Shown here: positions 9,187-17,872 of the stretch, piece after piece
Numbering within the stretch: position 1 is the first letter of the stretch
Layout of the letters: every line of letters begins with the position of its first letter
From: Chryseobacterium herbae
GTDB taxonomy: Bacteria > Bacteroidota > Bacteroidia > Flavobacteriales > Weeksellaceae
DNA: 64,000 nt
NCBI RefSeq assembly: GCF_025154075.1
Contig: NZ_JAOAMU010000001.1
Coordinates: 1,088,958-1,152,957, forward strand
Direction of reading: 5' to 3'
The notes under the pieces: generated by a model
The model's input: only the letters and a program-made list of their open reading frames with translations
What the model was told of the DNA's origin: nothing
Databases searched by the model: none
Made by a program: the position numbers and the translations under genes

Positions 9187-9615
9187 GTACAAAAATAAGG
9201 AATATTGTTGAGAGTTGAGGGTGTTTGAGAGTGGGAGTGTTTGAGTGTTTTAGGGTTGGGGAGTTGTGAGTTTTGTGGGTTTCGTGGTGCGGGATTCGGG
9301 AGTTGGGAGTTGGGTTGGAGAATATGACTGGTGGCTTCGAGGCCCTCAGCCACCAGACATTGGTCTTGCATTCAATCTTTCCGGATTCAAAGTCTTTCCA
9401 ACCCAGTATTTTGTAATTTAAACTCTACAACACAAAACTCTCCGTCTGATATCTGGCATCTAAAATCTTATTTCTAAAATCTACCATTCACCATTCACTT
9501 GCGAAGCAAAATTGACCATTGACCTATTCCCGTCTCATGTCTCGTGTCTGAAATCTCACATCTAAAATCTTCCCCCAACATTCTAAAAAAACCTCTATCT
9601 TTGAGGCTCTAATAT
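9187..9615. repeat. Composite degenerate repeat mosaic 1
   Basis: This gene-free stretch between the recR start and the next gene is repetitive. From left to right: a G/T-rich low-complexity run of GAGTTTGAG-like units (9205-9320), a 29-nt palindrome (9328-9356), then TCTGAAATCT-like and TCTAAAATCT-like units (9445-9480 and 9535-9572) around a TTCACTTGCGAAGCAAAATT motif (about 9495-9514). The same modules recur near 19.5, 25.0, 38.9 and 56.7 kb in other orders. TATCTTTGAGG at 9597-9607 might include the promoter of the next gene. Confidence 0.75.
9328..9356. repeat. 29-nt REP-like palindrome, copy 1
   Basis: CTGGTGGCT and AGCCACCAG form a perfect 9-bp stem around the 11-nt centre TCGAGGCCCTC. 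Three further copies lie at 19621-19649, 38919-38947 and 56646-56674. All four are followed by a related ~30-nt tail (ATT-GTC-TTCATTCAAT-TTTC). Confidence 0.85.
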
Positions 9616-9631
9616 GAAAAAAATAAACTAA

Positions 9632-10237
9632 ATGGTACTTAAAAATCTAAACTATCCTCTGGATTTCAAATTTAAAATTTCAACTTTATCGAGTGACTTC
9701 AATATTACTGACAAAAACGGGAGCTATGTAGCCTATGTACGTCAGAAAATGTTCAAACTAAAGGAAGATGTGATTGTTTTCAATGACGAAAGCAAAACTA
9801 AGGAGCTTTTCAGAATCAAAGCCAACCAATGGATCGATTTCAATGCTTCTTATTCTCTAAATGATCTTACCGACAACAAAAACTACGGAAGGCTGGCCAG
9901 AAAAGGAATGCGCTCTCTCTGGAAATCTACCTATGACATTCTGGATTCAAACGACCAACCTAAATTCATCGTTACAGAAGATAATGGATGGACAAAATTC
10001 TTTGACGGAATGGTAAGCGAGATTCCAATCATAGGGATGTTTACAGGGTATTTTCTTAACCCGGCTTATACGGTAAGAGGTATAGACGGAAAGGAATATT
10101 TTAAACTAAAAAAAATGCCTTCATTCTTCGGAAGAAGATTCCAGCTTGACAGAGTGATCGATATTGATGACGAAGACGAAAGCTTAGTGATCCTGTCATT
10201 ATTAATGATGGTTCTTCTGGAAAGAGCAAGAGGCTAA
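9632..10237 (+). CDS. LURP-one-related / tubby-like fold protein
   Basis: A 201-residue cytosolic protein resembling the LURP-one-related family, which shares a tubby C-terminal/phospholipid-scramblase-like beta-barrel fold. The seen pattern is alternating beta-strand sequence (NITDKNGSYVAYVRQKMFKLKED, then EDNGWTKFFDGM, then YTVRGIDGKEYFKLKK). The function in bacteria is unknown. A lipoprotein gene follows 20 bp later and is probably co-transcribed. The family call rests on recognition without an alignment. Confidence 0.65.
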   Translation: MVLKNLNYPLDFKFKISTLSSDFNITDKNGSYVAYVRQKMFKLKEDVIVFNDESKTKELFRIKANQWIDFNASYSLNDLTDNKNYGRLARKGMRSLWKSTYDILDSNDQPKFIVTEDNGWTKFFDGMVSEIPIIGMFTGYFLNPAYTVRGIDGKEYFKLKKMPSFFGRRFQLDRVIDIDDEDESLVILSLLMMVLLERARG

Positions 10238-10257
10238 AACAACAAAAACCGCAGACA

Positions 10258-10749
10258 ATGAAATATCTAATCATTTTCTTTTCAGCGCTCCTTTTGACCG
10301 CATGTAAAAAAGATAAAGAAACCGTTAAGGACAACGCTTCAACAGATTCTTTGAACATTGTTAAGGATTCTGCTAAAACAAATGCCGCATCAGGAAAGGT
10401 GCAGGTAGACATTATCGCTTTTCCGAAAGAGATCAAAGAATGTTCATGCTATTTTGCAAGAAATAAAGCAGAGTTTGAAGCAGAGAAGTATATCTACGCC
10501 GATGATGCCGGAAAAACGGCCTATATGAAACTGGATGGCCAAAGAATGGCAATGAACCTTATTTCCTCAAGCGACATGGAAGTGGATGAGGAACTGACCA
10601 AAGAAATTGAAAGCGATAACTACAAGATTTCTGTAAAAGGTAAAAAAATAAAGCATGAAGAAGCTTTACTGTTCGAAGGTACACTGACGATTGAAAAACC
10701 GGATGGTACTGTAGAAACCATGCCTATTTATGGAGAATGTGGATGCTAG
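10258..10749 (+). CDS. Hypothetical lipoprotein
   Basis: A 163-residue predicted lipoprotein with a type II signal peptide and lipobox LLTAC at residues 12-16, followed by a charged Lys/Asp/Ser/Thr linker. The mature domain (from about residue 45) has four cysteines, CSC near its start and CGC at the extreme C-terminus, which could form disulfides in the periplasm. No family recognised. It follows the LURP-like gene closely and ends at a terminator. Confidence 0.7.
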   Translation: MKYLIIFFSALLLTACKKDKETVKDNASTDSLNIVKDSAKTNAASGKVQVDIIAFPKEIKECSCYFARNKAEFEAEKYIYADDAGKTAYMKLDGQRMAMNLISSSDMEVDEELTKEIESDNYKISVKGKKIKHEEALLFEGTLTIEKPDGTVETMPIYGECGC

Positions 10750-10796
10750 AAAAACGAAAGGGCTAAAAAATAAATTTACCCCTATGCTCCTTATAA

Positions 10797-10830
10797 AAAA
10801 TGCTTTCGGATTCACGGAAGCATTTTTTAT
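10797..10830 (+). terminator. Terminator after lipoprotein gene
   Basis: The hairpin AAATGCTT / AAGCATTT with a 12-nt loop is followed by T-rich sequence between the lipoprotein gene and the dipeptidase gene. Confidence 0.75.
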
Positions 10831-10858
10831 TTTGTAATTTTGATAAAAATAAAATTTC

Positions 10859-12301
10859 ATGGAATTATCTAATATAGAACCGCAGATTATCTGGAAAAAT
10901 TTCTCCAAATTAAATGCAGTTCCAAGACCGTCTAAAAAAGAAGAAAGAGTCATTGCTTTCATCAAAGGATTTGGTGAAGATTTAGGGTTGGAAACTACCG
11001 TAGATGAAGTCGGAAACGTGATCATCAGAAAGCCGGCTACAGCAGGTATGGAAAACCGCAAGTCTATCGTTCTTCAGTCGCACCTTGACATGGTATGTCA
11101 GAAGAACAGCGATACCAATTTTGATTTCGATACGGAAGGGATCAAAATGGAAGTTGACGGTGACTGGGTAAAGGCAAAAGGAACAACTTTAGGTGCTGAT
11201 AACGGTTTAGGAGTAGCGACGATCATGTCTATCCTGGAAAGTTCAGATATTCCACATCCTGCTTTGGAAGCACTTTTTACCATTGATGAAGAAACGGGAA
11301 TGACTGGTGCTTTAGGTTTAAAGCCCGGACAGTTGACTGGAGAAATCCTGTTAAATCTTGATACCGAAGAAGACGATGAGATCGATATCGGTTGTGCTGG
11401 TGGTGTAGATGTTACGATTACTCAAAATTACGGAACAGAAGCTGCAAAAGGACAAATTGTAAGAATTGAAGTAAAAGGCCTTCAGGGAGGACATTCAGGA
11501 ATGGATATCCACAAAGGTTTCGGAAACTCCAATATTATTTTGGGAAGACTTCTTTACAGCGGTTTAGCTAATCAAAATATCCAATTGATCTCTGTAGACG
11601 GAGGCGGATTGAGAAATGCCATTCCAAGAGAAGGGGCAGCATTGATTTCTGTGAGAAATGCTCATGAATTCATCGAAGCGGCAACCGCTCTTAAAAAAGA
11701 TATTTTAGAAGAATTTGCTACCGTAGAACCTGGTCTTCATATCAATATTGAAAACTCTACAACGTCTGACTTAGCTATTTCTGAGGAAGATTCAAAGAAG
11801 ATCATTCTTACTTTAAAATCTCTTCACAATGGAGTTTACAGAATGAGCCCGGACGTAAAAGATCTTGTGGAAGCTTCTAACAATGTTGCGAGAGTTGAAT
11901 TAAAAGGAGGTGAGCTTAAAATTTTAAACCTTACCAGATCATCCGTAGATTCATCTAAATATTCTGTGGCAGAACAGTTAAAATCTGTGGCTGAATTAGC
12001 AGGAATGAATGTTGAATTCAGTGGTTCTTATCCTGGATGGAAACCGAAACCGGGGTCTGAGATCGTACAGCTGATGGAAAAGATCTATACGGAGAAGTTT
12101 GGTGAGAAACCTCACGTTGTTGCCTGTCACGCGGGATTGGAATGTGGGATCATCGGAGCCAATTATCCTGAAATGGAAATGGTAAGCTTTGGACCTACCA
12201 TCAGAGGAGCACACTCTCCGGATGAGAAAGCGAATATTCCTTCTGCTCAGAAATTCTGGAGTTTCACCAAGGATATTTTAGCGAATATTCCTTTAAAATA
12301 A
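10859..12301 (+). CDS. pepD: Aminoacyl-histidine dipeptidase (peptidase D)
   Basis: A cytosolic M20C zinc dipeptidase that cleaves Xaa-His and other dipeptides. The 480 residues match the family length. Seen motifs: SHLDMVCQK (first zinc ligand His and Asp), GADNGLGVA (bridging Asp), TIDEETGMTGA (catalytic Glu pair), LNLDTEEDDEIDIGCAGG (zinc ligand Asp), and a late HSPDEKANI segment with the last zinc ligand His. It is flanked by terminators and is probably monocistronic; TAATTTTG at 10835-10842 could be its -7 element. Confidence 0.93.
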   Translation: MELSNIEPQIIWKNFSKLNAVPRPSKKEERVIAFIKGFGEDLGLETTVDEVGNVIIRKPATAGMENRKSIVLQSHLDMVCQKNSDTNFDFDTEGIKMEVDGDWVKAKGTTLGADNGLGVATIMSILESSDIPHPALEALFTIDEETGMTGALGLKPGQLTGEILLNLDTEEDDEIDIGCAGGVDVTITQNYGTEAAKGQIVRIEVKGLQGGHSGMDIHKGFGNSNIILGRLLYSGLANQNIQLISVDGGGLRNAIPREGAALISVRNAHEFIEAATALKKDILEEFATVEPGLHINIENSTTSDLAISEEDSKKIILTLKSLHNGVYRMSPDVKDLVEASNNVARVELKGGELKILNLTRSSVDSSKYSVAEQLKSVAELAGMNVEFSGSYPGWKPKPGSEIVQLMEKIYTEKFGEKPHVVACHAGLECGIIGANYPEMEMVSFGPTIRGAHSPDEKANIPSAQKFWSFTKDILANIPLK

Positions 12302-12323
12302 GAAGATAAAATTGCTATATTGA

Positions 12324-12357
12324 ATATCCAAAATCTTACGACTTTGGATATTTTTAA
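12324..12357 (+). terminator. Terminator of pepD
   Basis: The stem ATATCCAAA / TTTGGATAT followed by TTTTTAATTT lies 23 bp after the pepD stop codon. Confidence 0.75.
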
Positions 12358-12508
12358 TTTAAACCATTAAGTTTTTTTTTTAAGTCGTTAAGATGATTAA
12401 GAATTTACAGATGTCGGGCTTAAAAATATCTTTGATATTTTACTTAACTTTCCTTAATAACTTCATTGATCTTAATGGTTCAAAAATTATTTAACAAGAT
12501 TTAAAATA

Positions 12509-13090
12509 ATGAAAAGTATAACAGTATTCTGCGGCTCAAGTTTCGGCACAGATGATATTTTTAAAGAACAGGCTTTTCTGCTTGGTCAAACATTGGCTAA
12601 ACAGCACATACAATTGATCTATGGCGGTGCAGACACAGGTCTGATGGGAGCTGTAGCAGACGGAACTTTAAGCGCAGGAGGAAAGGTTACAGGAATTCTC
12701 CCCCATTTCCTGCAATCCAAAGAAATTGCCCATAAAAACCTTACCGAGCTGATCATCGTAGAAACCATGCACGAAAGAAAAACAAAGATGAATGATCTTT
12801 GTGAAGGAGTCATCGTCCTTCCCGGCGGCTATGGAACGCTGGAAGAGTTTTTTGAAATGATCACCTGGGCTCAGCTTGGACTTCATAAAAAACCGATCGG
12901 GATTTTAAATATTGACGGGTTTTATGATGATCTGATAAAACTAGTTCAGACGATGGTAGATAAGGGATTTTTAAAGCTGGTGAATCGTGACATGCTTTTG
13001 ATAAGTGAGAACATCGATGAGCTTTTGGAGAAAATGAGAAATTATGAGGCGCCGACAGTTGGGAAGTGGATTTCTAAGGATGAAGTTTAA
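12509..13090 (+). CDS. LOG family protein (nucleoside 5'-monophosphate phosphoribohydrolase)
   Basis: A Rossmann-fold protein of the TIGR00730/LOG family, 193 residues. Members cleave the N-glycosidic bond of nucleoside monophosphates, and of cytokinin ribotides in plants and some bacteria. The N-terminus ITVFCGSSFG, the phosphate-binding GGADTGLMGAVADG, and the signature PGGYGTLEEFFE (preceded by MHERK) are all present. The bacterial substrate is uncertain; purine monophosphate salvage is a usual proposal. A small membrane-protein gene follows 18 bp later. Confidence 0.9.
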   Translation: MKSITVFCGSSFGTDDIFKEQAFLLGQTLAKQHIQLIYGGADTGLMGAVADGTLSAGGKVTGILPHFLQSKEIAHKNLTELIIVETMHERKTKMNDLCEGVIVLPGGYGTLEEFFEMITWAQLGLHKKPIGILNIDGFYDDLIKLVQTMVDKGFLKLVNRDMLLISENIDELLEKMRNYEAPTVGKWISKDEV

Positions 13091-13108
13091 GACTTTTATA
13101 ATTTTCAC

Positions 13109-13264
13109 ATGAATAACTACAACGTTAATAAAGAAATGTTAGGTGTTACAGCCGTATTTGTAGGACTTTTTATTGTAGCCCCATTACTTTTCAAAGTTGA
13201 TCATAAGGCATTCACAGAGGAAATTAAAAAAGAAGATACTGTAATTGTTCACAAATGGAACTGA
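13109..13264 (+). CDS. Small single-pass membrane protein (51 aa)
   Basis: A short open frame just downstream of the LOG gene encodes 51 residues with one hydrophobic segment (about residues 11-29, LGVTAVFVGLFIVAPLLF) followed by a charged tail KEDTVIVHKWN. Lysines flank the helix, and the frame ends shortly before a strong terminator, which favours a real gene in an operon with the LOG gene. No homologue recognised. Confidence 0.55.
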   Translation: MNNYNVNKEMLGVTAVFVGLFIVAPLLFKVDHKAFTEEIKKEDTVIVHKWN

Positions 13265-13285
13265 TCACCTTATTCAACCTATAGC

Positions 13286-13318
13286 AAAACCGCCCGGAGA
13301 TTTCCAGGCGGTTTTTAT
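13286..13318. terminator. Terminator between small membrane protein and ferredoxin genes
   Basis: A strong hairpin, AAAACCGCC ... GGCGGTTTT, with T-run on the plus strand and A-run on the other side, between convergent genes. Confidence 0.85.
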
Positions 13319-13339
13319 ATTAATTAAATTTAATATAGT

Positions 13340-13669
13340 CTAAGGATAAGGAGCAATCGCCACTTCAAGACCTTCCATGGAATCCATCATATGCAGCTGG
13401 CATCCCAGTCTGCTGTTTTCTTTTACGTGGTAAGCTTCCGCCAGCATGGCATCTTCTTCATCTCCCATAGGCTCAAGGCCCGGATCATTGATCACATATA
13501 CCTGACATGAGGCGCACATCGCCATTCCGCCACAAACTCCGATAGTTCCCTCTTCCGCCAATTCATAAGAACGGATGATCTCCATCAGGTTCATAGACAT
13601 ATCTGTAGGTGCTACAACATCATGGGTAATCCCCTCCCGATCGGTGATCTTTATATTAATATCTGACAT
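13340..13669 (-). CDS. Adrenodoxin-type [2Fe-2S] ferredoxin
   Basis: A 109-residue electron carrier. The cluster ligands follow the vertebrate/adrenodoxin pattern: CGGMAMCASC gives C-x5-C-x2-C, with the fourth cysteine in RLGCQLHM. The gene starts 12 bp downstream of the flavoprotein reductase gene on the same strand, so the pair almost certainly forms one NAD(P)H to ferredoxin transfer chain. The terminal acceptor (hydroxylase, desaturase or Fe-S biogenesis) is not encoded nearby. Confidence 0.92.
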   Translation of the reverse strand: MSDINIKITDREGITHDVVAPTDMSMNLMEIIRSYELAEEGTIGVCGGMAMCASCQVYVINDPGLEPMGDEEDAMLAEAYHVKENSRLGCQLHMMDSMEGLEVAIAPYP

Positions 13670-13681
13670 AATAGTGCAAAA

Positions 13682-14737
13682 TTAGTCAATTTTTTTCACA
13701 ACTGCCTTTTCTGCTTCTTTACGGCTACCGTCAAATCCGTCTACACCGCTTACTGTCGTATATTTAAGTACAAATTTTTTCCCTGGATTCAGTCTGTTGT
13801 AAACACTCTGACACATCAGAGTTGCTTCGTGGAAACCGCAAAGGATCAGCTTCAGTTTACCCGGATAGGTATTGATATCTCCGATTGCGTAGATTCCATC
13901 GATGTTGGTCTGATAATCAAGTGCATTGTTCACTACGATTGCATTTTTCTCGATATTCAGTCCCCAGTTTCCGATCTCACCCAATTTTGGAGTCAGTCCG
14001 AATAAAGGAATGAAATAATCTGTTTCAATATCAAAAGCTTCCTGCCCTTCAATTTCTACTGTAATCGCTTCTACTTTTCCGTCACCTTTGATCCCGGTCA
14101 CTTCAGCGGGTGTAATTAACTTGATTTTCCCCTGGTTCTTAAGATCCTGAACTTTCTCTACAGAATCCAAAGCTCCTCTGAATTCATTTCTTCTATGGAT
14201 CAAAGTCACTTCACTCGCTACATTAGAAAGGAAAACACTCCAGTCCAAAGCAGAATCTCCACCTCCGGCGATCACTACTTTTTTGTTTCTGAAATGTTCA
14301 GGTTCTTTCACGAAATATTCAAGACCTTTTTCTTCATAGTCAGCTACATTTTCAAAAGTAGGTTTTCTAGGCTCAAAAGTTCCCAATCCACCGGCAATGG
14401 CAATTGCTTTACATCTGTGAACCGTTCCTTTGTTAGTGATCACTTCAAACCATTCATCGTCTACCTTGGTATAAGAAACCGCCGTTTCTCCCAAAGTGAA
14501 TCCCGGCTGGAACTGTTTGATCTGCTCCATCAAATTATCTACTAATTCTCCTGCATTCACAGAAGGATATCCCGGAATATCGAAAATAGGTTTTTTAGGA
14601 TAAAGCTCAGCTAGCTGTCCTCCCGGCTGTGGAAGTGCATCAATAATATGGCACTTCATTTTTAATAAACCTGCTTCAAAAACAGCGAAAAGCCCGGTAG
14701 GTCCGGCACCTATGATCAATATATCAGTGGTTATCAT
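13682..14737 (-). CDS. Ferredoxin--NADP+ reductase (thioredoxin-reductase-like)
   Basis: A 351-residue FAD flavoprotein that moves electrons between NAD(P)H and ferredoxin. The FAD-binding GAGPTGLFAVFE is at residues 9-20, the NAD(P)-binding motif GGGDSALDW lies mid-protein, and YAIGDINTYPG near the end binds FAD. The CxxC redox pair of true thioredoxin reductases is absent, which places it with the TrxR-like ferredoxin reductases. It is directly upstream of the [2Fe-2S] ferredoxin gene, which supports the call. Confidence 0.9.
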   Translation of the reverse strand: MITTDILIIGAGPTGLFAVFEAGLLKMKCHIIDALPQPGGQLAELYPKKPIFDIPGYPSVNAGELVDNLMEQIKQFQPGFTLGETAVSYTKVDDEWFEVITNKGTVHRCKAIAIAGGLGTFEPRKPTFENVADYEEKGLEYFVKEPEHFRNKKVVIAGGGDSALDWSVFLSNVASEVTLIHRRNEFRGALDSVEKVQDLKNQGKIKLITPAEVTGIKGDGKVEAITVEIEGQEAFDIETDYFIPLFGLTPKLGEIGNWGLNIEKNAIVVNNALDYQTNIDGIYAIGDINTYPGKLKLILCGFHEATLMCQSVYNRLNPGKKFVLKYTTVSGVDGFDGSRKEAEKAVVKKID

Positions 14738-14894
14738 AATAATAAGATAATTTAATTATACATGTAAGTGCAAATTTACTAATTTTAATGCGAAGCCTAT
14801 TTAATTGATTCTAAATAAAAACCTGAGATTTATCAAATCTCTGTAAATACTTAAGGATCTTAAATTTGGCAGTGTTTTTGTTAAATGTCATACC

Positions 14895-15665
14895 ATGAAG
14901 AAAATTTTAAGTTTTTTTGCAGTATTTACGTTCCTGTTGAGTTACGCTCAGATCGATAATATTGCTGACGGCGAGTCTATTACCTTCAGAATCCACTACG
15001 GAATCCTGAATGCCGGAACCGCCAATCTTACCACAAAAAAAACGACTTATATGGGCGCTCCCCATCTCTACGTTAAAGGCACAGGACAGACTACCGGAGC
15101 TGTAAAAGCCTTCTTTAAAGTAGAAGATCTCTATGAAAGTTTTATCAATACAGATACCGGTCTTCCCAGTTTTTATGTAAGAAATGTGCGTGAAGGCAGC
15201 TATCGTCAGCATTTTGAGACTGTTTTCAACCACGATAATCACACTTTAATATTAACTGATAAAAAGACACCTGCTAATGGCTCAAAGGTCATGAAATCCA
15301 TCAAAGGGGTTCAGGATATGCTTTCCTGCTTTTATTATCTGAGAAGCAAAAGTACAAGCGAGCTAAAAGTAGGAACCGTGATCAATATGAATGTCTGGAT
15401 AGACGATGAAATGTTTCCGTTTCAGCTGAAAGTAACAGGCAATGAAGATCTGAAAACAAAATTCGGGACGATCAACTGTCTTAAAATTATTCCGTCTGTC
15501 AAAAGCGGAAGGGTTTTCAAGGAAAAAGAAGGGGTTACGATGTGGGTGACCAATGATGCCAACCACATCCCAATGCTTCTGAAAGCCGAACTGGCTGTAG
15601 GATCCCTGAAAGCAAGTATTGACGATCTTAAAAATGTGAAATACCCTTTAAAGTATCTTAAATAA
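14895..15665 (+). CDS. DUF3108 domain-containing exported protein
   Basis: A 256-residue exported protein with a signal peptide ending LLSYAQ. The mature part resembles DUF3108: ITFRIHYGILNAGTANL at the N-terminus, a central AVKAFFKVEDLYESFI, and a late FKEKEGVTMWVTND segment. It probably folds as a beta-barrel-like periplasmic domain of unknown role. It is monocistronic and followed by a hairpin terminator. Confidence 0.78.
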   Translation: MKKILSFFAVFTFLLSYAQIDNIADGESITFRIHYGILNAGTANLTTKKTTYMGAPHLYVKGTGQTTGAVKAFFKVEDLYESFINTDTGLPSFYVRNVREGSYRQHFETVFNHDNHTLILTDKKTPANGSKVMKSIKGVQDMLSCFYYLRSKSTSELKVGTVINMNVWIDDEMFPFQLKVTGNEDLKTKFGTINCLKIIPSVKSGRVFKEKEGVTMWVTNDANHIPMLLKAELAVGSLKASIDDLKNVKYPLKYLK

Positions 15666-15690
15666 AGAAGATAATCAGTTTTAAAAATAT

Positions 15691-15726
15691 AAAAATGCCG
15701 GCAAAGAAATTTTCCGGTATTTTTTG
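15691..15726 (+). terminator. Terminator of DUF3108 gene
   Basis: The stem ATGCCGG / CCGGTAT with an 11-nt loop is followed by a T6 run, 26 bp after the stop codon. Confidence 0.75.
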
Positions 15727-15817
15727 TGTTAACGATGTAATACATCTCAACTTCCGGTTGTCTTATTAATAACAGCAGACGTAAGAATGTATACCGATGA
15801 ATCCGAAATATAATGTA

Positions 15818-15839
15818 ACGCTTCGACTCCGCTCAGCGT
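15818..15839. repeat. Short palindromic repeat (CGCTTCGACTCCGCTCAGCG type)
   Basis: ACGCT and AGCGT pair around a TCGACTCCGCTC centre. Near-identical palindromes are scattered between genes in many Flavobacteriia. Only one copy was seen in this window. It lies in the 335-base gap between the DUF3108 and pheS genes, which otherwise holds only two terminators. Confidence 0.5.
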
Positions 15840-15970
15840 GACAGAGTTTCAGAAAAATAAGAATCCGTATTTATATTTCTCTGCCCATGAATAAGACAAT
15901 ACACGTTGTAAATTTTCAATAAAATCGTTTTTAATTACGTTTTGTTTCTTAGGTCAGTAATTAAAAACAA

Positions 15971-16000
15971 AAACCTCCGGAAATTCCGGAGGTTTATTTT
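15971..16000. terminator. Terminator downstream of pheS
   Basis: The palindrome AAACCTCCGGAA / TTCCGGAGGTTT has an A-rich left flank (T-rich on the minus strand), placing it at the end of the pheS transcript. Confidence 0.8.
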
Positions 16001-17011
16001 TTATAGTGATTTAAACTGTTCTAAAGTTCTGATATCATTTTCGAAGAACATTCTGATGTCGCTCATCTGATAAAGAAGCATCGTGATTCTTTCAATACCC
16101 ATTCCGAAAGCGTATCCGGAATATTTCTCAGCATCGATATTCACGTTTTTCAGAACGGCAGGATCTACCATTCCGCAACCCATGATTTCCAGCCAGCCTG
16201 TTCCTTTTGTGATTCTGTAATCGGTCTCAGAGTTTAATCCCCAATATACATCAATCTCCGCACTAGGTTCCGTGAACGGAAAATAAGAAGGTCTCATTCT
16301 GATCTTAGATTTTCCGAAAAGCTCAGTCGTAAAGAACTGGATCGTCTGCTTAAGATCTGCGAAACTTACATTCTCGTCAATATACAAACCTTCGATCTGA
16401 TGGAATATACAGTGTGAACGTGAAGAAATAGCCTCATTTCTGAATACTCTTCCCGGAGAAAGAATTCTGATTGGCGGCTGATTTTCTTCCATATAACGGA
16501 TCTGAACGGAAGAAGTATGCGTTCTTAAAAGGACATCAGGATTCTGCTCAATGAAGAAAGTATCCTGCATATCTCTTGCCGGATGGTATTCAGGAAGGTT
16601 CAGCGCCGTAAAGTTATGCCAGTCGTCCTCTATTTCAGGACCGTCGGCTACTGCGAAACCAATTGATTTGAAAATTTCAATAATTCTGTTTTTCACCAGA
16701 TTGATCGGATGTCTGGACCCAAGATCCAATGGAAAAGCAGGTCTTGTAAGATCTTCTTTTTCTGTGATAATAGCAGATTGGGAAGAATCTTTCAGATCTT
16801 CCAGTTTTCCTGCGACAGCCTGTTTCAAAGAATTGATCTTCAGTCCGAATTCTTTTTTCTGGTCGTTTGGAACTTCTTTAAATTTTTCAAAAAAATCATT
16901 CAGAACACCTTTTTTACCATTATACTTAATTCGGAAGTTTTCAATTTCCTCTTTAGACGTAGCATTGAAGCTGTTTACTTCGGTAAGTAGTTCTTCTATC
17001 TTTTCTATCAT
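16001..17011 (-). CDS. pheS: Phenylalanine--tRNA ligase alpha subunit
   Basis: The catalytic alpha subunit of class II phenylalanyl-tRNA synthetase, 336 residues, normal length. An N-terminal coiled coil (residues 1-85) precedes the catalytic core. Visible motifs: [20 protein letters not shown] (motif 2 region), [18 protein letters not shown], and the motif 3 segment [13 protein letters not shown]. pheT is not adjacent, so the subunits are encoded separately, as is usual in Bacteroidota. TATTTTTG upstream on the minus strand (about 17036-17043) could be the -7 promoter element. Confidence 0.95.
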   Translation of the reverse strand: MIEKIEELLTEVNSFNATSKEEIENFRIKYNGKKGVLNDFFEKFKEVPNDQKKEFGLKINSLKQAVAGKLEDLKDSSQSAIITEKEDLTRPAFPLDLGSRHPINLVKNRIIEIFKSIGFAVADGPEIEDDWHNFTALNLPEYHPARDMQDTFFIEQNPDVLLRTHTSSVQIRYMEENQPPIRILSPGRVFRNEAISSRSHCIFHQIEGLYIDENVSFADLKQTIQFFTTELFGKSKIRMRPSYFPFTEPSAEIDVYWGLNSETDYRITKGTGWLEIMGCGMVDPAVLKNVNIDAEKYSGYAFGMGIERITMLLYQMSDIRMFFENDIRTLEQFKSL

Positions 17012-17071
17012 TGTTTTACCCTTTCAAAATGTTTTGCAAAAATACGTTTTTTAAGTTTAATAATGAATCTG

Positions 17072-17108
17072 TGATAAAAAAATCTGCCCCTTTATCGGAG
17101 GCAGACTT
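17072..17108 (-). terminator. Terminator of the YceI gene
   Basis: On the minus strand the stem AAGTCTGCC / GGCAGATT is followed by TTTTTT, 30 bp past the stop codon of the YceI-family gene. Confidence 0.75.
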
Positions 17109-17137
17109 CAATCACTTATTTCACTTAAATAAAAAAA

Positions 17138-17797
17138 TTATTTCTTTTCTAAAGCTTTAACGCTGATCTGAAGAGTTACCTCATCCTTAATCACGCCGTT
17201 TTCAGCAGGAGCCTGGAACTTCACGCCAAACTCTTCTCTTTTAATATCCTTAGGCTCGGTAGCCACACTTACTTCTCCATCTTTTACAGAGACATTGGCC
17301 TTAAACTGAACCGGTTTTGAAATGCCTTTGATCGTTAAATTACCATCAAGAAGCGTATTGTAATCTCCTTCTGTAGACGGAGTCACTTTTGTAATCTCAA
17401 ATGAAGCCGTCGGGAATTTTTCCACTTCGAAGAAGTCTCCGCTCTTCAGATGACCGTTCAGTTTTCCTAACTGTTCAGCATCGTCTTTCAGATCTACGGA
17501 AGTCAGAGAAGCCATATCAGCAACAAATTTTCCGCTTTCAAGTTTTCCATCTTTTACCGTTACATCACCACTTTCAAACTTGATGGTTCCGAAATGGCTT
17601 GTGCTTTCAGACTTGAATACTTTATATCCTTTCCACTCCACTTTACTGTTTAATGTATCCAGTGTATACTGGTTCCCGTCTTTTGTAGTCGCCACCTCAT
17701 TGCTTTCGCTGGTAACCGGTTTGTCTTTTTTACAAGAAACCGCTACAGCTGCCACAAATAAAGCAGGAATAGCTAAAGAAAACAGTTTTTTTCTCAT
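17138..17797 (-). CDS. YceI family lipoprotein
   Basis: A YceI-like lipocalin-fold protein of 219 residues. The signal peptide ends in AVAVSC at residues 17-22, so it is a lipoprotein rather than the usual soluble periplasmic form. The mature part begins after a charged linker with TLDTLNSKVEWKGYK, then FGTIKFESGDVTVKDGKLESG, FPTASFEITKV and LTIKGISKPVQFKANV, all typical of the family. YceI proteins bind long isoprenoid-type ligands; the ligand here is not known. Confidence 0.9.
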   Translation of the reverse strand: MRKKLFSLAIPALFVAAVAVSCKKDKPVTSESNEVATTKDGNQYTLDTLNSKVEWKGYKVFKSESTSHFGTIKFESGDVTVKDGKLESGKFVADMASLTSVDLKDDAEQLGKLNGHLKSGDFFEVEKFPTASFEITKVTPSTEGDYNTLLDGNLTIKGISKPVQFKANVSVKDGEVSVATEPKDIKREEFGVKFQAPAENGVIKDEVTLQISVKALEKK

Positions 17798-17860
17798 TTT
17801 TGATATATTTTTATTACTTCCGCTAATATAATAAAAAATTTTATTTTTTCATAAAAACCT

Positions 17861-17868
17861 TACATTTG
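17861..17868 (+). promoter_or_regulatory. -7 element just before ABC ATPase gene
   Basis: TACATTTG matches the Bacteroidota TAnnTTTG element and ends 4 bp before the start codon at 17873. If used, the transcript would begin at or within a few bases of the ATG and be practically leaderless. No clear TTTG was seen 19 bp upstream. Confidence 0.45.
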
Positions 17869-17872
17869 TATT

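Noticed and set aside
9186..9371. N-terminal extension of RecR through the repeat mosaic
   Set aside because: The extra 62 residues are low-complexity Pro/Asn/Ser encoded by repeat DNA; family RecR proteins start at MDYPSKV.
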